A stretch of 64,000 nucleotides of DNA from a virus. Positions 26,653-35,939 of this stretch are shown here, piece by piece; position 1 is the first letter of the stretch; every line of letters starts with the position of its first letter. Both the position numbers and the translations under genes were made by a program. Location: positions 1 through 64,000 of the IMG/VR virus record IMGVR_UViG_3300047089_000244; one strand, written 5' to 3'. The notes beneath the pieces were generated by a model. That model was not told the DNA's origin. It made no database searches and was given only the letters and a program-made list of their open reading frames with translations.

Positions 26653-27428
26653 TAGAAGCCACCTGCTCCAGGGAGTTTTGAAACGAGTTCAACTTTGGGT
26701 GTTGGGGATGGTTCTGGTGTCGGCGATGGTTGACTTTTAGGCTTAGAATTAGTAGCCGTTTCTTGCTTGCGATAGGTCGGTTGATAAGGTGTTGTAAGAC
26801 CTTCGAGAATGCTGACCCAACTTGACTGTTCGTTTTCAAACACACTCGCTGCAATATCCTCATAGATTCCATCAAACGATTGTGAGATAGCGAAGTTAAA
26901 ACTAAAGACCGGAGCGTATTCACCTTTCTTGTACTTTCGTTCGATACGAGGGATAAATCCTTGTGCGCAGGTGCGTTTGTGTGGACCCCTCATGATTGGG
27001 TTATTGACTCTGATGCCCCCGCCCTTGACCTCTAGCTGGGTGGTGTTGTTGGCAGCATTACCTACGGCCTTCTTCTGGGCTTGGTGAACAAACTCAACTA
27101 GGACTCCATAATCTCCTTGATCGAGGCATTGAGCCTTGACTTTGAGTGACGGCAACACGATATTGTGTGCATAGAAATCGCGTGTGTAACGACCCTGAGA
27201 GGTAGTGCCACTAATACCTACGTCTAGACTCAATTCCAAGACGAAGAAAAGGACCTTTGAAACTCCATCACAAAGCACTCCGTCGGCGCGTGAGAAAGCT
27301 GCGGTACGACGGCTTTCGCTGATGCGTGTTGCGCGAATATCGTACGCTTGCTCAGTCTCGGGCACCACGCCAGCCCAAGACGTGGGTACATAAATTGGCA
27401 ACGAAGCGCTGTTGAATTCGGCGGGCAT
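26652..27428 (-). CDS. Tail protein between tape measure and hub
   Basis: A 258-residue protein starting at ATG 27428 (MPAEFNSASLPIYVP); the open frame extends further upstream but only as an Arg/Ser-rich shadow of the previous gene. Central part is beta-rich (FFVLELSLDVGISG, YGVLVEFVHQ), and the C-terminus has a Pro/Ser/Thr linker (SQPSPTPEPSPTPK). The position suggests a distal tail or tube-initiator protein, but no family is recognised. Confidence 0.6.
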   Translation of the reverse strand: MPAEFNSASLPIYVPTSWAGVVPETEQAYDIRATRISESRRTAAFSRADGVLCDGVSKVLFFVLELSLDVGISGTTSQGRYTRDFYAHNIVLPSLKVKAQCLDQGDYGVLVEFVHQAQKKAVGNAANNTTQLEVKGGGIRVNNPIMRGPHKRTCAQGFIPRIERKYKKGEYAPVFSFNFAISQSFDGIYEDIAASVFENEQSSWVSILEGLTTPYQPTYRKQETATNSKPKSQPSPTPEPSPTPKVELVSKLPGAGGF

Positions 27429-27453
27429 TCTATCGATTAAGCTACGTTGCCTT

Positions 27454-28227
27454 CTATTTGTTGCTTTTGATCTTGGAGCCCGGCAGCGTCGTCTTGACGG
27501 TTTCTCCAGCACCTTCGTTACCGAAGTTCGGCTTGGCCCCCACTGCCGTCTCCGTTTGAAAGAAAGTTTCATTAAGATAGGACGGCAACAGAGAGTTGTA
27601 GTAGTCGCCAATCTTAGTAACACCTTGTGCCGCCTTCTTGGCAGTGTCTTCCACGAACTTATCGCCGAGAAACGTGCCTGGTGCGATAAATGGATTCTGA
27701 GCAGGATCGCCAGACTCCGGAGAGATAACACCTTTAAGTGAAAACTGTTCTTTATTGACGAGTTCTTGAACGATGAGATTTTGAAGCTTGCTGACATCTG
27801 GTGTCTTGTCAACGACATGTGCTTTCATTTGCCATTTGGGCGCTACCGTCTCAGTGGCGTACATAAAGCCAGGGGCTTGGAGTGGTTGAATTTCAAAACG
27901 CCATCCACGATGTGCATACTCCATGATCATCGGCACCTGTGAGAATTTATCTGCACTGGCAGCAGCACTTCCTTGTGTGGCTATTGTAAAGTACTCCATG
28001 AAGAAGCCGTAAATTTCCTCCACGTCTTCATATTGTTGAACAGTACCTTCGATGGTTATATCATCAATGTAAACGCTGAGAATCTGTACGACTTCACCGC
28101 CGTAAGTGGGAAATTCAGCAACATTTAGAGCATAGCTCCATCCGATTTCATCTGCACCTGTGGTTATTATTAGAGGTTTGCCACCATTTACTAATTCATG
28201 ATGAAAGAGCAATTGTGTAGCAGACAT
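27454..28227 (-). CDS. Tail protein downstream of the tape measure gene
   Basis: A 257-residue protein. The first 140 residues (EIGWSYALNVAEFPTYGG, EVVQILSVYIDDITIEGTV) look like a two-layer beta domain related to tube or tube-initiator proteins, followed by a polar tail (GAGETVKTTLPGSKIKSNK). The start overlaps the tape measure stop. A role at the tube/baseplate junction is inferred from order only. Confidence 0.6.
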   Translation of the reverse strand: MSATQLLFHHELVNGGKPLIITTGADEIGWSYALNVAEFPTYGGEVVQILSVYIDDITIEGTVQQYEDVEEIYGFFMEYFTIATQGSAAASADKFSQVPMIMEYAHRGWRFEIQPLQAPGFMYATETVAPKWQMKAHVVDKTPDVSKLQNLIVQELVNKEQFSLKGVISPESGDPAQNPFIAPGTFLGDKFVEDTAKKAAQGVTKIGDYYNSLLPSYLNETFFQTETAVGAKPNFGNEGAGETVKTTLPGSKIKSNK

Positions 28228-30503
28228 TAGTGACCCCCAGTCGGTTCATTGCGCTGGGCCTTTTCAGATGCCCTTAGCATTGATGCGTTTAGAGGAATTT
28301 CGCCTGCGGAATTTGGCTGTGCGGCCTTGCTAGCTGTTGAGGTACCGCCCGCATTCTGTTCAGCATTTGCATTAGCAGATGGGAACTTCAACTTAAAGAA
28401 TGCCTTAGCTGGTCCGGCTAATTCAATTTTAGCATTTTCTTCGTTTTGCTTTTCGATACTCACCTTATTGAGATTTTCAAGTGCTTTCGAGATATCTCCT
28501 GATTGCTTCCATAGGTCGTCCTTTTTGATCTTCGACAGTTCCTCTGGTTTCAACCCTGCTGCTGAAGCTGTGGCATATAGACCTTTGGACCCTCCCAATT
28601 CCTTTTCAATCAAACCCCTCTGATGTTGATTGAGTGCACCAGACTTTGCAGCAGTATCACCTGCCGACTGAAGAGCTTTTTTGAGTGAATCCCTTTCTTC
28701 GTGGATGGTGTCTCTAATTTGTTCGGCCATCGCTGGATAACCTTCTGATTCTTGCTTCTTAGCTTCGCCTTCCAGTTTGGCGATATGAGCTTCCTTCCCG
28801 TGCCCAATGGCTATAGCCCGGTGAGCCTTAGCACCCTGGGTAGAATGATACTTGTTCCAGTTTTCCATTTCATAACGATGCTTTTGGATGGTTGACGCCT
28901 CTCCCATTCCTCCTTGAACAGCTTCGAGTTTAGGACCGATTTCTTTCAGCCGTTTAGCTTGTTCAGCAGTAATGCTCGGTTCGAGCATGTGAATATAGCC
29001 GCCTTCCTTTTCGGCGGCCGTCTCAGTTACTTCCCATTTGCCCGTGACCTTATTCAGGTTACGTGTATCCGACTGCTTTGGTACGTAGCCCGAGACTTTC
29101 TTGACGGTTTCCCAAGCATTGAGCGCAGCGGCGTTGCCAGACATTCCTTGGATCTCCCAAGGCATTATCCCTTTAGAAAGTGCCTGGACTTGACCAAACT
29201 GTCCTTCATTGATCCCTTGAACAAGAAGCGGATTCATTTTGGTGGACTTTGCGATTTCACCATATGCGGTGAGCCCGTGGATCATAGTCGATCCTCCTGA
29301 GACGCTCTTGGCCATGAACTCCTGAGCTTTGACCGCTTCGGCTTCAAGTGTTTGGTGGGTCATCTTCGCAGTTTCCGCTAGCTGTTCGATACCTTGTGTT
29401 AGTTCACCGATATTACCTGAACCCAACTTGAGTGCACTAGTAAATTCAGCAAGGACCTCGGGATTTTTGAACCCCTTCTTCATAAGTGGTTCCATAGCTA
29501 ATGCCAAATTCTCTTGTTCGCCACCTACCGTAAGTCCTAACATACCTCCGCTACGTTGGTTAGACCAACCTTGCTGACCCAAAGCTTGACGTAGAGAATT
29601 GGCTTCTCCGATGCCAATACCTGTTCCTCCGATGGCTGCTTCGGCAGCATTGGTTATTGTGCCCAAACCCTGTTTACCAGCCGGACTTGTGAAAGCGGCT
29701 ATCGGGTTAGGAATGCCGAAGTAGTGACTTGCGCCAAGTAAGCCGCCGCCCAAACCTTCTCCCTGCGGCGAATAACCCAAAGATGCGCCTGCGTTTGATG
29801 CACCAAAGCCTATATCCATGAGAGGACGCAAAGCGCGCTGATGCAGAATGTTTAATGGAACAGCGGCTTCAGAAAGACTTGCAAATTTACCTGAAATTTG
29901 CCCTGCTGCCATTGAACCCTGACCTGCGAGCCATTGACCTGCGTCCATAGGCGAGCGGCCTGCTTCTTGCTCGCCTTCGGCATATTGACCGTATTTTTTG
30001 ATCGCAAATTTCCCAGATACCTGCGACGCCAATTTGAGGACTGTATCCAACTGCCAATCACCGAACTGCGGGATACGGATTTGTTCTTCCTCAAGCCTTT
30101 GGGCTTCGACGTTTGTCTTACCTGCGATGGGGCTCGGGCCTCTACCTGGACCTGTAGAGGTGCTCAGCGACGTGCCTGGACGAAGCGCAGGGCCACCTGT
30201 TGATTCATCCCACTGGGTGCGTGGTTCCCCGGCAAGGGATGCATCAGGACCTAACCTTCCTGGCTCGCTTGTACCAATACGCCCTCCGGGGCCAGCTTGC
30301 GAAATGAATTTGCGAATGGTGTCTGATGGTTCAAGTGCTTCTAGACCATTATCAGCCGCTAGTTTCTTCTGAGCAAGGGCCAACTCCATTGTGGGTGCGG
30401 CAAGTGCCTCGACGTGACGGTCGAGGCTTTCGAGCGCCTGCTGAAGCTTTTCAGACGCAACCCGTTGCATACGGACGGGATCGAGATCATCTCCTGTAGC
30501 CAT
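28227..30503 (-). CDS. Tape measure-like protein
   Basis: A 758-residue, Ala/Gly/Gln-rich, largely helical protein located downstream of the tail assembly chaperones, the standard place for the tape measure. N-terminal heptad-like segments (KLQQALESLDRHVEAL) and repeated Gly-Ala hydrophobic stretches (ITNAAEAAIGGTGIGIGEA) are typical. No enzymatic domain is visible. If the usual 1.5 angstrom per residue applies, it predicts a tail tube of roughly 110 nm. A CGTAAT late-promoter-like box lies seven bases before the ATG. Confidence 0.75.
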   Translation of the reverse strand: MATGDDLDPVRMQRVASEKLQQALESLDRHVEALAAPTMELALAQKKLAADNGLEALEPSDTIRKFISQAGPGGRIGTSEPGRLGPDASLAGEPRTQWDESTGGPALRPGTSLSTSTGPGRGPSPIAGKTNVEAQRLEEEQIRIPQFGDWQLDTVLKLASQVSGKFAIKKYGQYAEGEQEAGRSPMDAGQWLAGQGSMAAGQISGKFASLSEAAVPLNILHQRALRPLMDIGFGASNAGASLGYSPQGEGLGGGLLGASHYFGIPNPIAAFTSPAGKQGLGTITNAAEAAIGGTGIGIGEANSLRQALGQQGWSNQRSGGMLGLTVGGEQENLALAMEPLMKKGFKNPEVLAEFTSALKLGSGNIGELTQGIEQLAETAKMTHQTLEAEAVKAQEFMAKSVSGGSTMIHGLTAYGEIAKSTKMNPLLVQGINEGQFGQVQALSKGIMPWEIQGMSGNAAALNAWETVKKVSGYVPKQSDTRNLNKVTGKWEVTETAAEKEGGYIHMLEPSITAEQAKRLKEIGPKLEAVQGGMGEASTIQKHRYEMENWNKYHSTQGAKAHRAIAIGHGKEAHIAKLEGEAKKQESEGYPAMAEQIRDTIHEERDSLKKALQSAGDTAAKSGALNQHQRGLIEKELGGSKGLYATASAAGLKPEELSKIKKDDLWKQSGDISKALENLNKVSIEKQNEENAKIELAGPAKAFFKLKFPSANANAEQNAGGTSTASKAAQPNSAGEIPLNASMLRASEKAQRNEPTGGH

Positions 30504-30510
30504 GCTACTG

Positions 30511-30516
30511 ATTACG
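30511..30516 (-). promoter_or_regulatory. Candidate late promoter box CGTAAT
   Basis: CGTAAT on the minus strand ends seven bases before the tape measure ATG at 30503, just after a plus-strand gene interrupts the tail operon. Confidence 0.35.
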
Positions 30517-30562
30517 CTGCGTTCGACTCTATTCTCTCAAGCTAGACTTATGCTGCATGATC

Positions 30563-30571
30563 TGCTATACT
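30563..30571 (+). promoter_or_regulatory. Extended -10 promoter, leaderless type
   Basis: TGCTATACT ends six bases before the ATG at 30578; a -35-like TAGACT at 30543-30548 is 17 bases upstream of the -10 hexamer. Confidence 0.7.
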
Positions 30572-30577
30572 ACGTAT

Positions 30578-30781
30578 ATGAGCTATCCGGGACTTATCTT
30601 CGTTTGGACGATTATGGTGCTGTTGGTTTGGGGATCGGGGTGGTGTGTCCTCATGACCGGCCGCGCGGGCAATGGAGCCAAAGACAAAGGAATCGAGGGG
30701 TTCTACCGTAGGCTCTTACGTTCGTGGGCAGCCTTGTGGGTTGCGGTATGGTTGGTCCTGAGCATTGCTAGCCTCGCTTAG
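30578..30781 (+). CDS. 67-residue two-helix membrane protein
   Basis: Starts MSYPGLIFVWTIMVLLVWG at ATG 30578. Two hydrophobic segments (about residues 5-28 and 50-66) are separated by a basic loop (GRAGNGAKDKGIEGFYRR). Size and topology would fit a small holin, antiholin or superinfection-exclusion protein, but there is no direct evidence. It is transcribed opposite to the tail genes from a leaderless-type promoter, and its stop overlaps the stop of the chaperone frameshift product. Confidence 0.65.
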   Translation: MSYPGLIFVWTIMVLLVWGSGWCVLMTGRAGNGAKDKGIEGFYRRLLRSWAALWVAVWLVLSIASLA

Positions 30782-31056
30782 GCAGGCGCGGGAGCATAGC
30801 CATCGCCCTCCCATTCACGGATCATCTCCTCGAAATCCTCCTCAGAAGTTGGGTAGCGGATGATCGTACCGGGACCCTCAGGCACCAAATCTTTGCCGTA
30901 TAGCTCCTTCCACATATCGGGGTTGGAGATGAACATCGAGCGTTCAAGATCGACTTGATCGTTGTCTTTCTCGATTCGATTTTCCTCGTCATGCAGACAC
31001 ATGACAAGCTCAGCTTGAAGATCGTTTAGAGCGGGGTATCCGAATTGATCACTGCG
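30778..31056 (-). CDS. Tail assembly chaperone, -1 frameshift extension (gpT-like)
   Basis: This frame has no credible independent start but is open from the slippery site TTTGGGC to the stop at 30778. A -1 shift after codon 169 of the upstream gene joins 92 residues (RSDQFGYPALNDLQAEL to WEGDGYAPAPA) to it, giving a 261-residue fusion. The extension is acidic and contains a short WKELYG and ISNPDMW motif, like gpGT fusions. An internal ATG at 31002 could make a 74-residue protein but has no ribosome binding site of note. The arrangement just before the tape measure gene is standard. Confidence 0.75.
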   Translation of the reverse strand, partial: RSDQFGYPALNDLQAELVMCLHDEENRIEKDNDQVDLERSMFISNPDMWKELYGKDLVPEGPGTIIRYPTSEEDFEEMIREWEGDGYAPAPA

Positions 31057-31562
31057 CCCAAAGTATCCGGCACGATCAAGGAATCGGGCAAGGGCGGCGA
31101 AGGGACCCGGTTCCTCTCGGAGAAATCCTGTAACTCTCGAATGCCATCAAGGGCTTCCTGCTCCAATTCGAGATAGCGAGCGTAAAGAAACGAGAGCGTG
31201 GGCTGATACCACTTTTGCGTGACATAATTCAACCGTGCTTTAGCGAAGCTATCTAGATCAGGACCAGCCTTAGGACAAAACTCGCTCTCCCCGTCCACGG
31301 ACGAAAGGCTTAGTCCGACTTGCGCATTCGCCCAGACCTCACCCTCAGAAATGGTGCCGCGCCACGGGTGGATCGCGATTGATACCGCAGCCTTCTCAGA
31401 AGGATAAAGTGTACGTAGCGAAAACCTATGTCCACAGAACTCGACCTCTTTCTCTATGTGGCCAAGAAACGTGAGTCCACGAACAGCAAGTCGTATCTGA
31501 TCTGAGAAGAGTGAGAACGGATCGACGCGCGAGTCCTCTGGGGGTGCTGCTTGATCTGACAT
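31026..31562 (-). CDS. Tail assembly chaperone (gpG-like)
   Basis: A 178-residue protein (MSDQAAPPEDSRVDPF). The middle (FCGHRFSLRTLYPSEKAA and LSFLYARYLELEQEALDGI) resembles the gpG-type chaperones that coat the tape measure before tube assembly. Proline-rich C-terminus (SPPLPDSLIVPDTL) precedes the slippery site. A strong ribosome binding site (AGGAGG) is just upstream of the ATG. It is made both alone and as the frameshift fusion. Confidence 0.78.
   Translation of the reverse strand: MSDQAAPPEDSRVDPFSLFSDQIRLAVRGLTFLGHIEKEVEFCGHRFSLRTLYPSEKAAVSIAIHPWRGTISEGEVWANAQVGLSLSSVDGESEFCPKAGPDLDSFAKARLNYVTQKWYQPTLSFLYARYLELEQEALDGIRELQDFSERNRVPSPPLPDSLIVPDTLGAVINSDTPL
31056..31062 (-). other. -1 programmed frameshift site TTTGGGC
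   Basis: Heptamer T TTG GGC in the frame of the chaperone gene, a canonical X XXY YYZ slip site. The -1 frame is open from here to 30778 and the zero frame stops at 31026. Confidence 0.75.
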
Positions 31563-31598
31563 AATACCTCCTGTGCCCTTTCAAGGGCCTTGACTAAC

Positions 31599-32270
31599 TT
31601 ACAGCGGATTGTCGCGGACCTTGAATGCGAGCGATGGGTTACCGTTACGGGTTACATAGCGGAAGTTCACTGTGATCTGCTTCAACACTTCCATTGTTCC
31701 GATGGCAATTTGCTCGCCGTCCTGCACATTGGTGATAACGCACCCGTGGTACTCCTCCGTATATGGAGTGATCGGAGAACCCGCAGGTCCCGAAGCTCCA
31801 AGCGGACGGATGATCTTAACGATTTGAGTCTTTGCCGGTTCAGATTGAGCCTGGCGAATGAAGATGTCTACGATGTCAACTGCGCCCATGAAGATTCCGC
31901 CGTTGTTCGGGCCAGTTAGTTTGAAATTGGTGCTCTGGTTTTCGGGAGTTTCGGAACCAAAGGGACCATTCTTGGCACCAAGGCTTAGCCCTAGGCGATC
32001 CCAGACCTTGGACGCTGTTCCGCCGCTACCGAATAGCTCAAACATGTTGAGTACGATCTGACCCGGCCCTGCTGCGGCAGGTGTGATGATCTCGATGGGG
32101 TAGGGCTCATCCAATGGCTGGATGGCTGACATGCCTCCACCGACCGGCTGAGGGGATGTATAGGATGCCTGCTGGCAGAACGTAATGGGTTGACCACCGA
32201 ACGTGAAGATCGTGAAGCCTGAACCACCTACGCGGACTCTTGAAGTGAATGTCGGATCTGTAGACGCCAT
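31599..32270 (-). CDS. Tail tube protein
   Basis: A 223-residue protein directly after the sheath gene, the usual position of the tube in contractile phages. Strand-rich sequence (YPIEIITPAAAGPGQIVLNMFE, GCVITNVQDGEQIAIGTMEVL, QITVNFRYV) fits the tube fold. The start MASTDPTFTSRV is preceded by only a few bases after the sheath stop. Assigned from gene order plus composition. Confidence 0.75.
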   Translation of the reverse strand: MASTDPTFTSRVRVGGSGFTIFTFGGQPITFCQQASYTSPQPVGGGMSAIQPLDEPYPIEIITPAAAGPGQIVLNMFELFGSGGTASKVWDRLGLSLGAKNGPFGSETPENQSTNFKLTGPNNGGIFMGAVDIVDIFIRQAQSEPAKTQIVKIIRPLGASGPAGSPITPYTEEYHGCVITNVQDGEQIAIGTMEVLKQITVNFRYVTRNGNPSLAFKVRDNPL

Positions 32271-32276
32271 TAGCTA

Positions 32277-34046
32277 TTACCCGAGCGATCCGTTCTGTGA
32301 ATTTTCAGTAATCGTGACGGTGTTGCTTGAAAGGTCGAGCGCGAACACGATATCGATGTAGTTGAGAGTGAAGGCTGGGCGATATGAGTAGCTCGCTGTA
32401 ATAGTGGTTGGTTCGAGTGATGCGATCTGTACGACAGGGGTCTTGAAGTCCACGAGGTCGCCTGCTGACTGGAGTGCACTGAGTACACCAACGATGGCAG
32501 AACGTACAATGATTGGCGAGTTACCATCAGCGATGATCTGACCGATGATCTGGTTTTCGAGCGTCTCTTTGACGGATTCAACCATCAAGAACTTGGCACG
32601 AACCACCGATACCTCAGAGCGAGATGCACCATGGCCGGTGTCGAGTGAAATCGCGTGGCGACACTGGATTTGCCCACTTCGGACCTGCTCAATGACCATG
32701 AGCCCTTCGCCACCGTCTTCGTTCTTCTGTGCTGGAGTCCTGAGATCGCGGACTTTAGTGAAGCCGGTAATACCCTTGCGAGTTAGTGACGAAGCAACTG
32801 GACGAGAGGCTAGCGCTCCCGCCACTGCTGCGGCCATGTACTGGCCTCCAATGTTGGCTTCGCCTCCTTCGGGGAGGGAGATGCTGAAGTTACCACCGTT
32901 GATCAAGATGTTCTGTGCCGCAAGCTTGCCTCCGGCGTACGCGCGAACATTACGGGCATGCGACCAGAGGGTTGTCTCTAGAGCTTCTCCGGTAGTAGAA
33001 TCCTCACCAAAGACTCCGTAGATGAACTGCTCTTCGACCTCTCGATATTGCTCGTAACCGAGTACGGCGCTGATGATCGAGTTCATCGAGCCATCTTTGA
33101 CTTCTTTCTGCGCCTGACCAACGACGGGCACAATGAGATCAATAGCTTCAACTAGGTTGAGGGCTTTGAGAGTGCCTTCCCATGTTTTCGCTTCAGAGTT
33201 TTGTTTCGCAGTTGGCTGTTCTGCGTTGATGATAAAACCGTTTGCGTTGTATTCTGGTTCTGTGCCGCTGCTCAGAGCGAAGAGCGGCTGAAGAATGAGA
33301 TTACCTGCGCCGCTTTCGAATGCCTTCTGCGCAGCAAGGCTGAGCGGCGATGTATATTCACCTTGTCCGTTCTTTTCAAGTGCATTTCCAAAGCGATTCT
33401 GGACTTCATTAAAGTTGAAGAGACGGATCGGATTGTAATAACCCGCCGGAACGTAGGTGTAGGTTACATTGACAAGCTGGTTGGCTTTGATCAGACCGCC
33501 ATTAATGCGTATGACGGCACCGATTTCTTTGTCCACTTTGTATGCGCCAACGCCTTCTTTGTATTCCTTGAAGCCCTTACCTTCATTTTCACCTTCGGCA
33601 GGATTCGTTGCGCTGTAGACTGAAACAACCGATTCAAGTTTTGATCCAGGGAGAGAAGCCAAGAACGGAAGCGGTGTCGGTTCCAGTTCGAAGACGAGTG
33701 TAGTTTCTTCGGTTTTCGTTGCTTCTAGACTGAGTTCGACTTCGGTTTCGCTAGGAACAGCGGTGACTGTGGTTTTTGCAGGAATACCTGAACCAGTTAC
33801 AGTCGAACCGACTGAGATCAATTCTTTGGCTTTTTCAAGCCCGGTGACGGTTTTCGATGCAGATTTGATTTTTGCTTTTTTGGCTTCATATGCTCCGCCA
33901 CCCAAACGTACTTGATCAGTTCGTGTTTGGTGACCTAGAGTTAGGCCAACAAGCACCACTTCAGAGGATGAAGAAATGAGCGGGACAACCTGCGGGGCGA
34001 CTGCCTCCGTGATATTGACGCCAGGTGGTACGTACGGTTGAGCCAT
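32277..34046 (-). CDS. Tail sheath protein
   Basis: A 589-residue contractile sheath subunit. The N-terminus MAQPYVPPGVNITEAVAPQ and the C-terminal insertion-domain region (GSGQ-like VRSGQIQCRHAISLDTG, VVRAKFLMVESVKETLENQIIG) are typical. Residues about 58-118 hold an inserted beta module (LISVGSTVTGSGIPAKTTV, then VELSLEATKTEETTLVFE), which also occurs in the next two upstream genes. A possible AATAAC box lies seven bases before the ATG. Strong evidence that the virion is a myovirus. Confidence 0.9.
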   Translation of the reverse strand: MAQPYVPPGVNITEAVAPQVVPLISSSSEVVLVGLTLGHQTRTDQVRLGGGAYEAKKAKIKSASKTVTGLEKAKELISVGSTVTGSGIPAKTTVTAVPSETEVELSLEATKTEETTLVFELEPTPLPFLASLPGSKLESVVSVYSATNPAEGENEGKGFKEYKEGVGAYKVDKEIGAVIRINGGLIKANQLVNVTYTYVPAGYYNPIRLFNFNEVQNRFGNALEKNGQGEYTSPLSLAAQKAFESGAGNLILQPLFALSSGTEPEYNANGFIINAEQPTAKQNSEAKTWEGTLKALNLVEAIDLIVPVVGQAQKEVKDGSMNSIISAVLGYEQYREVEEQFIYGVFGEDSTTGEALETTLWSHARNVRAYAGGKLAAQNILINGGNFSISLPEGGEANIGGQYMAAAVAGALASRPVASSLTRKGITGFTKVRDLRTPAQKNEDGGEGLMVIEQVRSGQIQCRHAISLDTGHGASRSEVSVVRAKFLMVESVKETLENQIIGQIIADGNSPIIVRSAIVGVLSALQSAGDLVDFKTPVVQIASLEPTTITASYSYRPAFTLNYIDIVFALDLSSNTVTITENSQNGSLG

Positions 34047-34083
34047 TCTATAGGTTATTGCCTAGGAGGGCGGCGATAGTAAG

Positions 34084-35172
34084 CTACAGCTTGCGCGGTT
34101 CGAGTTTTGCCTGGAACGTCTGTTGCGCATCAAAGGCTCGACGCCTTTCACCAAAGATGGGTGGGAAGTTATAATAGTCTTCGTTTGGTACTTTGCCTTC
34201 GGGGAATTCGTCAGGATCAACTTCACCATGCTGGCCTTCAGGTGTAGATGAAATTCCTGTCGTACTCCATGGGTAAAGCTTGACGCGCTTAACCAGACCA
34301 AGGGTGCCCTTGTGTCCTTTCGGCGTGATGCTATAGAACTCACCAATGATCGGGACACGATACTCTGCACGATAGACCCAGGTATCCTCTGGCATCCATG
34401 GTGCGATTTCCTCGCGGTCGCCGTAACCTGAGAGTAAATCAGTATTGACAGCGATGAAATGCCAATCTGAGTAGGGGCTGAGCCCGATCGTGTCATAGAT
34501 ACGTTCCTGAAAAGACTTACCCTCTTCCCCAACGACGCCCATTTGTACGACTTCAACTAGGGCATCAGCTATCTTGTCACGGTCAGGAGAGTTGAGGCCA
34601 TAAATCTCTAGCGCCACATCGCCATGGTAGATACTGTGATGATACTCAATGAACTTTTCGTTAATACTGAGTTCGCCTCGAAGCGATAGAGTTGTTTCAC
34701 GAGTTTCAAATGCGTTCTTATTGATCAAAACACTAGACTCGCTGGTAATCCTAATGACGATAGCATTTTTCGGTATGCCATTACCTTTGACTTCAGTGAT
34801 TCCTGGAAAGAGATCCTGAGTTGTAGCGAGCCCAGTGATTTCACCAGAGCCTTCTGTAATATGGCCGGTGCCTTTGAGTTCAATTACATCGGTTTCAGGA
34901 CCCCACTCCATATGTCCGACACCTGCGTTCTTAAGTTGCTGCTCGTAGAACTTAACGACAATAGACGGAAAGTTGGCGCGCGTTGTTTGGTAGTCCGGAC
35001 CGATTTTCGTTTTATGCAAGGTCGGGTCTTCGTAAAGTTCAAAACCGTTCTGGAGCGCCTCAGTTATCGTGCGCTTCAGGAAAGTCTTATACTGAAGTGT
35101 CTGTTGTGCGAGGTACCTCGGTTTGACGGTACGTGGATTAGGGACGACTGATTGTTGATCCTTTTGAGCCAT
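34084..35172 (-). CDS. Neck/tail completion protein with GIP beta module
   Basis: A 362-residue protein between the sheath and a second neck gene. It contains a module at about residues 95-165 (PGITEVKGNGIPKNAIVIRI, then ETTLSLRGE) homologous to that of the sheath. The flanking sequence (FIEYHHSIYHGDVALEIYG, DALVEVVQMGVVGE) is compatible with a tail terminator or neck protein. No defined family; the role is inferred from gene order. Confidence 0.6.
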   Translation of the reverse strand: MAQKDQQSVVPNPRTVKPRYLAQQTLQYKTFLKRTITEALQNGFELYEDPTLHKTKIGPDYQTTRANFPSIVVKFYEQQLKNAGVGHMEWGPETDVIELKGTGHITEGSGEITGLATTQDLFPGITEVKGNGIPKNAIVIRITSESSVLINKNAFETRETTLSLRGELSINEKFIEYHHSIYHGDVALEIYGLNSPDRDKIADALVEVVQMGVVGEEGKSFQERIYDTIGLSPYSDWHFIAVNTDLLSGYGDREEIAPWMPEDTWVYRAEYRVPIIGEFYSITPKGHKGTLGLVKRVKLYPWSTTGISSTPEGQHGEVDPDEFPEGKVPNEDYYNFPPIFGERRRAFDAQQTFQAKLEPRKL

Positions 35173-35939
35173 TAGCGATCAGTCTCAACTTTGTAAATAG
35201 GATCAGTTTCCGGCACCTTATTCGCTTCACACTGCTGACCAACGAGATGACGATTGCCTCCAGCCGTCATGTTGAGTGTATCTAGCTCGCGCCGCCCATA
35301 CCCATCGCGTTGAAGAGCCGCTGCTCCACGCATTGTGATTGGTGCAACCATCTTGAGTTGATAGCGCTCAAATGTCTGGAGGATATTCTCCGAGGAATTG
35401 ATTTCGCAAGTGATGAGAAGATCGTTATCAGCAACTTGTGGATACCATGGAAGCTGGAGACGTGCTTGCTGTGTCCTGATGAGGGCACCCTCCTCCGTGA
35501 GCTTATATCGATCTTCTGGAGCATCAGGAAGGATGACATAGGTCAAGTAGCCAGGACCAAAGCCACGATAGAGCGGAGCGGCTTCCCATTCGGGTTCTGG
35601 TTCTTCTCGGATGATGAGTTCTGCTGGTTCTGTTTCGGTAGCAGGTTTGATCCACTCACCACGGGGAGCCTTTTCGACTGAGACGTAGCCGATACCGTAG
35701 GAAAGTTGGTCGTCATGAATCGGTTGTTGATAGATCGTGTCAAGTCCCACGCTCGGTTCTGCGATACCTTTTTCCACGTCCTCGATCGTGTACATATGCT
35801 TGATCAAGACTGGCGTTCCCATGCGGCGCATCGTTTCCAGCGAGAGACGACGACGACGCAGGATATCTTGAGGTACACCGCTATCGCCAAGATAACGGAT
35901 TACATTTTTGTAGATAGGTTTGAGAAGTGCGCTCGGCAT
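35172..35939 (-). CDS. Neck/head-tail connector protein
   Basis: A 255-residue protein starting at ATG 35939 (MPSALLKPIYKNV), coupled to the preceding small gene by TAATG; the longer frame is a shadow. N-terminal part is helical and basic (ILRRRRLSLETMRRMG), followed by beta strands (LTYVILPDAPEDRYKL, DNDLLITCEINSSEN). It resembles neck or head-completion proteins in size and position. Specific family is not recognised. Confidence 0.6.
   Translation of the reverse strand: MPSALLKPIYKNVIRYLGDSGVPQDILRRRRLSLETMRRMGTPVLIKHMYTIEDVEKGIAEPSVGLDTIYQQPIHDDQLSYGIGYVSVEKAPRGEWIKPATETEPAELIIREEPEPEWEAAPLYRGFGPGYLTYVILPDAPEDRYKLTEEGALIRTQQARLQLPWYPQVADNDLLITCEINSSENILQTFERYQLKMVAPITMRGAAALQRDGYGRRELDTLNMTAGGNRHLVGQQCEANKVPETDPIYKVETDR

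Noticed and set aside
27429-27818. Extension of the 26652-27428 gene to a start at 27818
   Set aside because: The extra residues are Arg/Ser-rich, lie out of frame over the upstream gene, and a good in-frame ATG exists at 27428.
31571-31590. GCCCT/AGGGC hairpin between tube and chaperone genes as a terminator
   Set aside because: The stem is only five pairs, with no T-run on the minus strand, and it is next to the chaperone ribosome binding site; it may slightly modulate translation but is too weak to claim.
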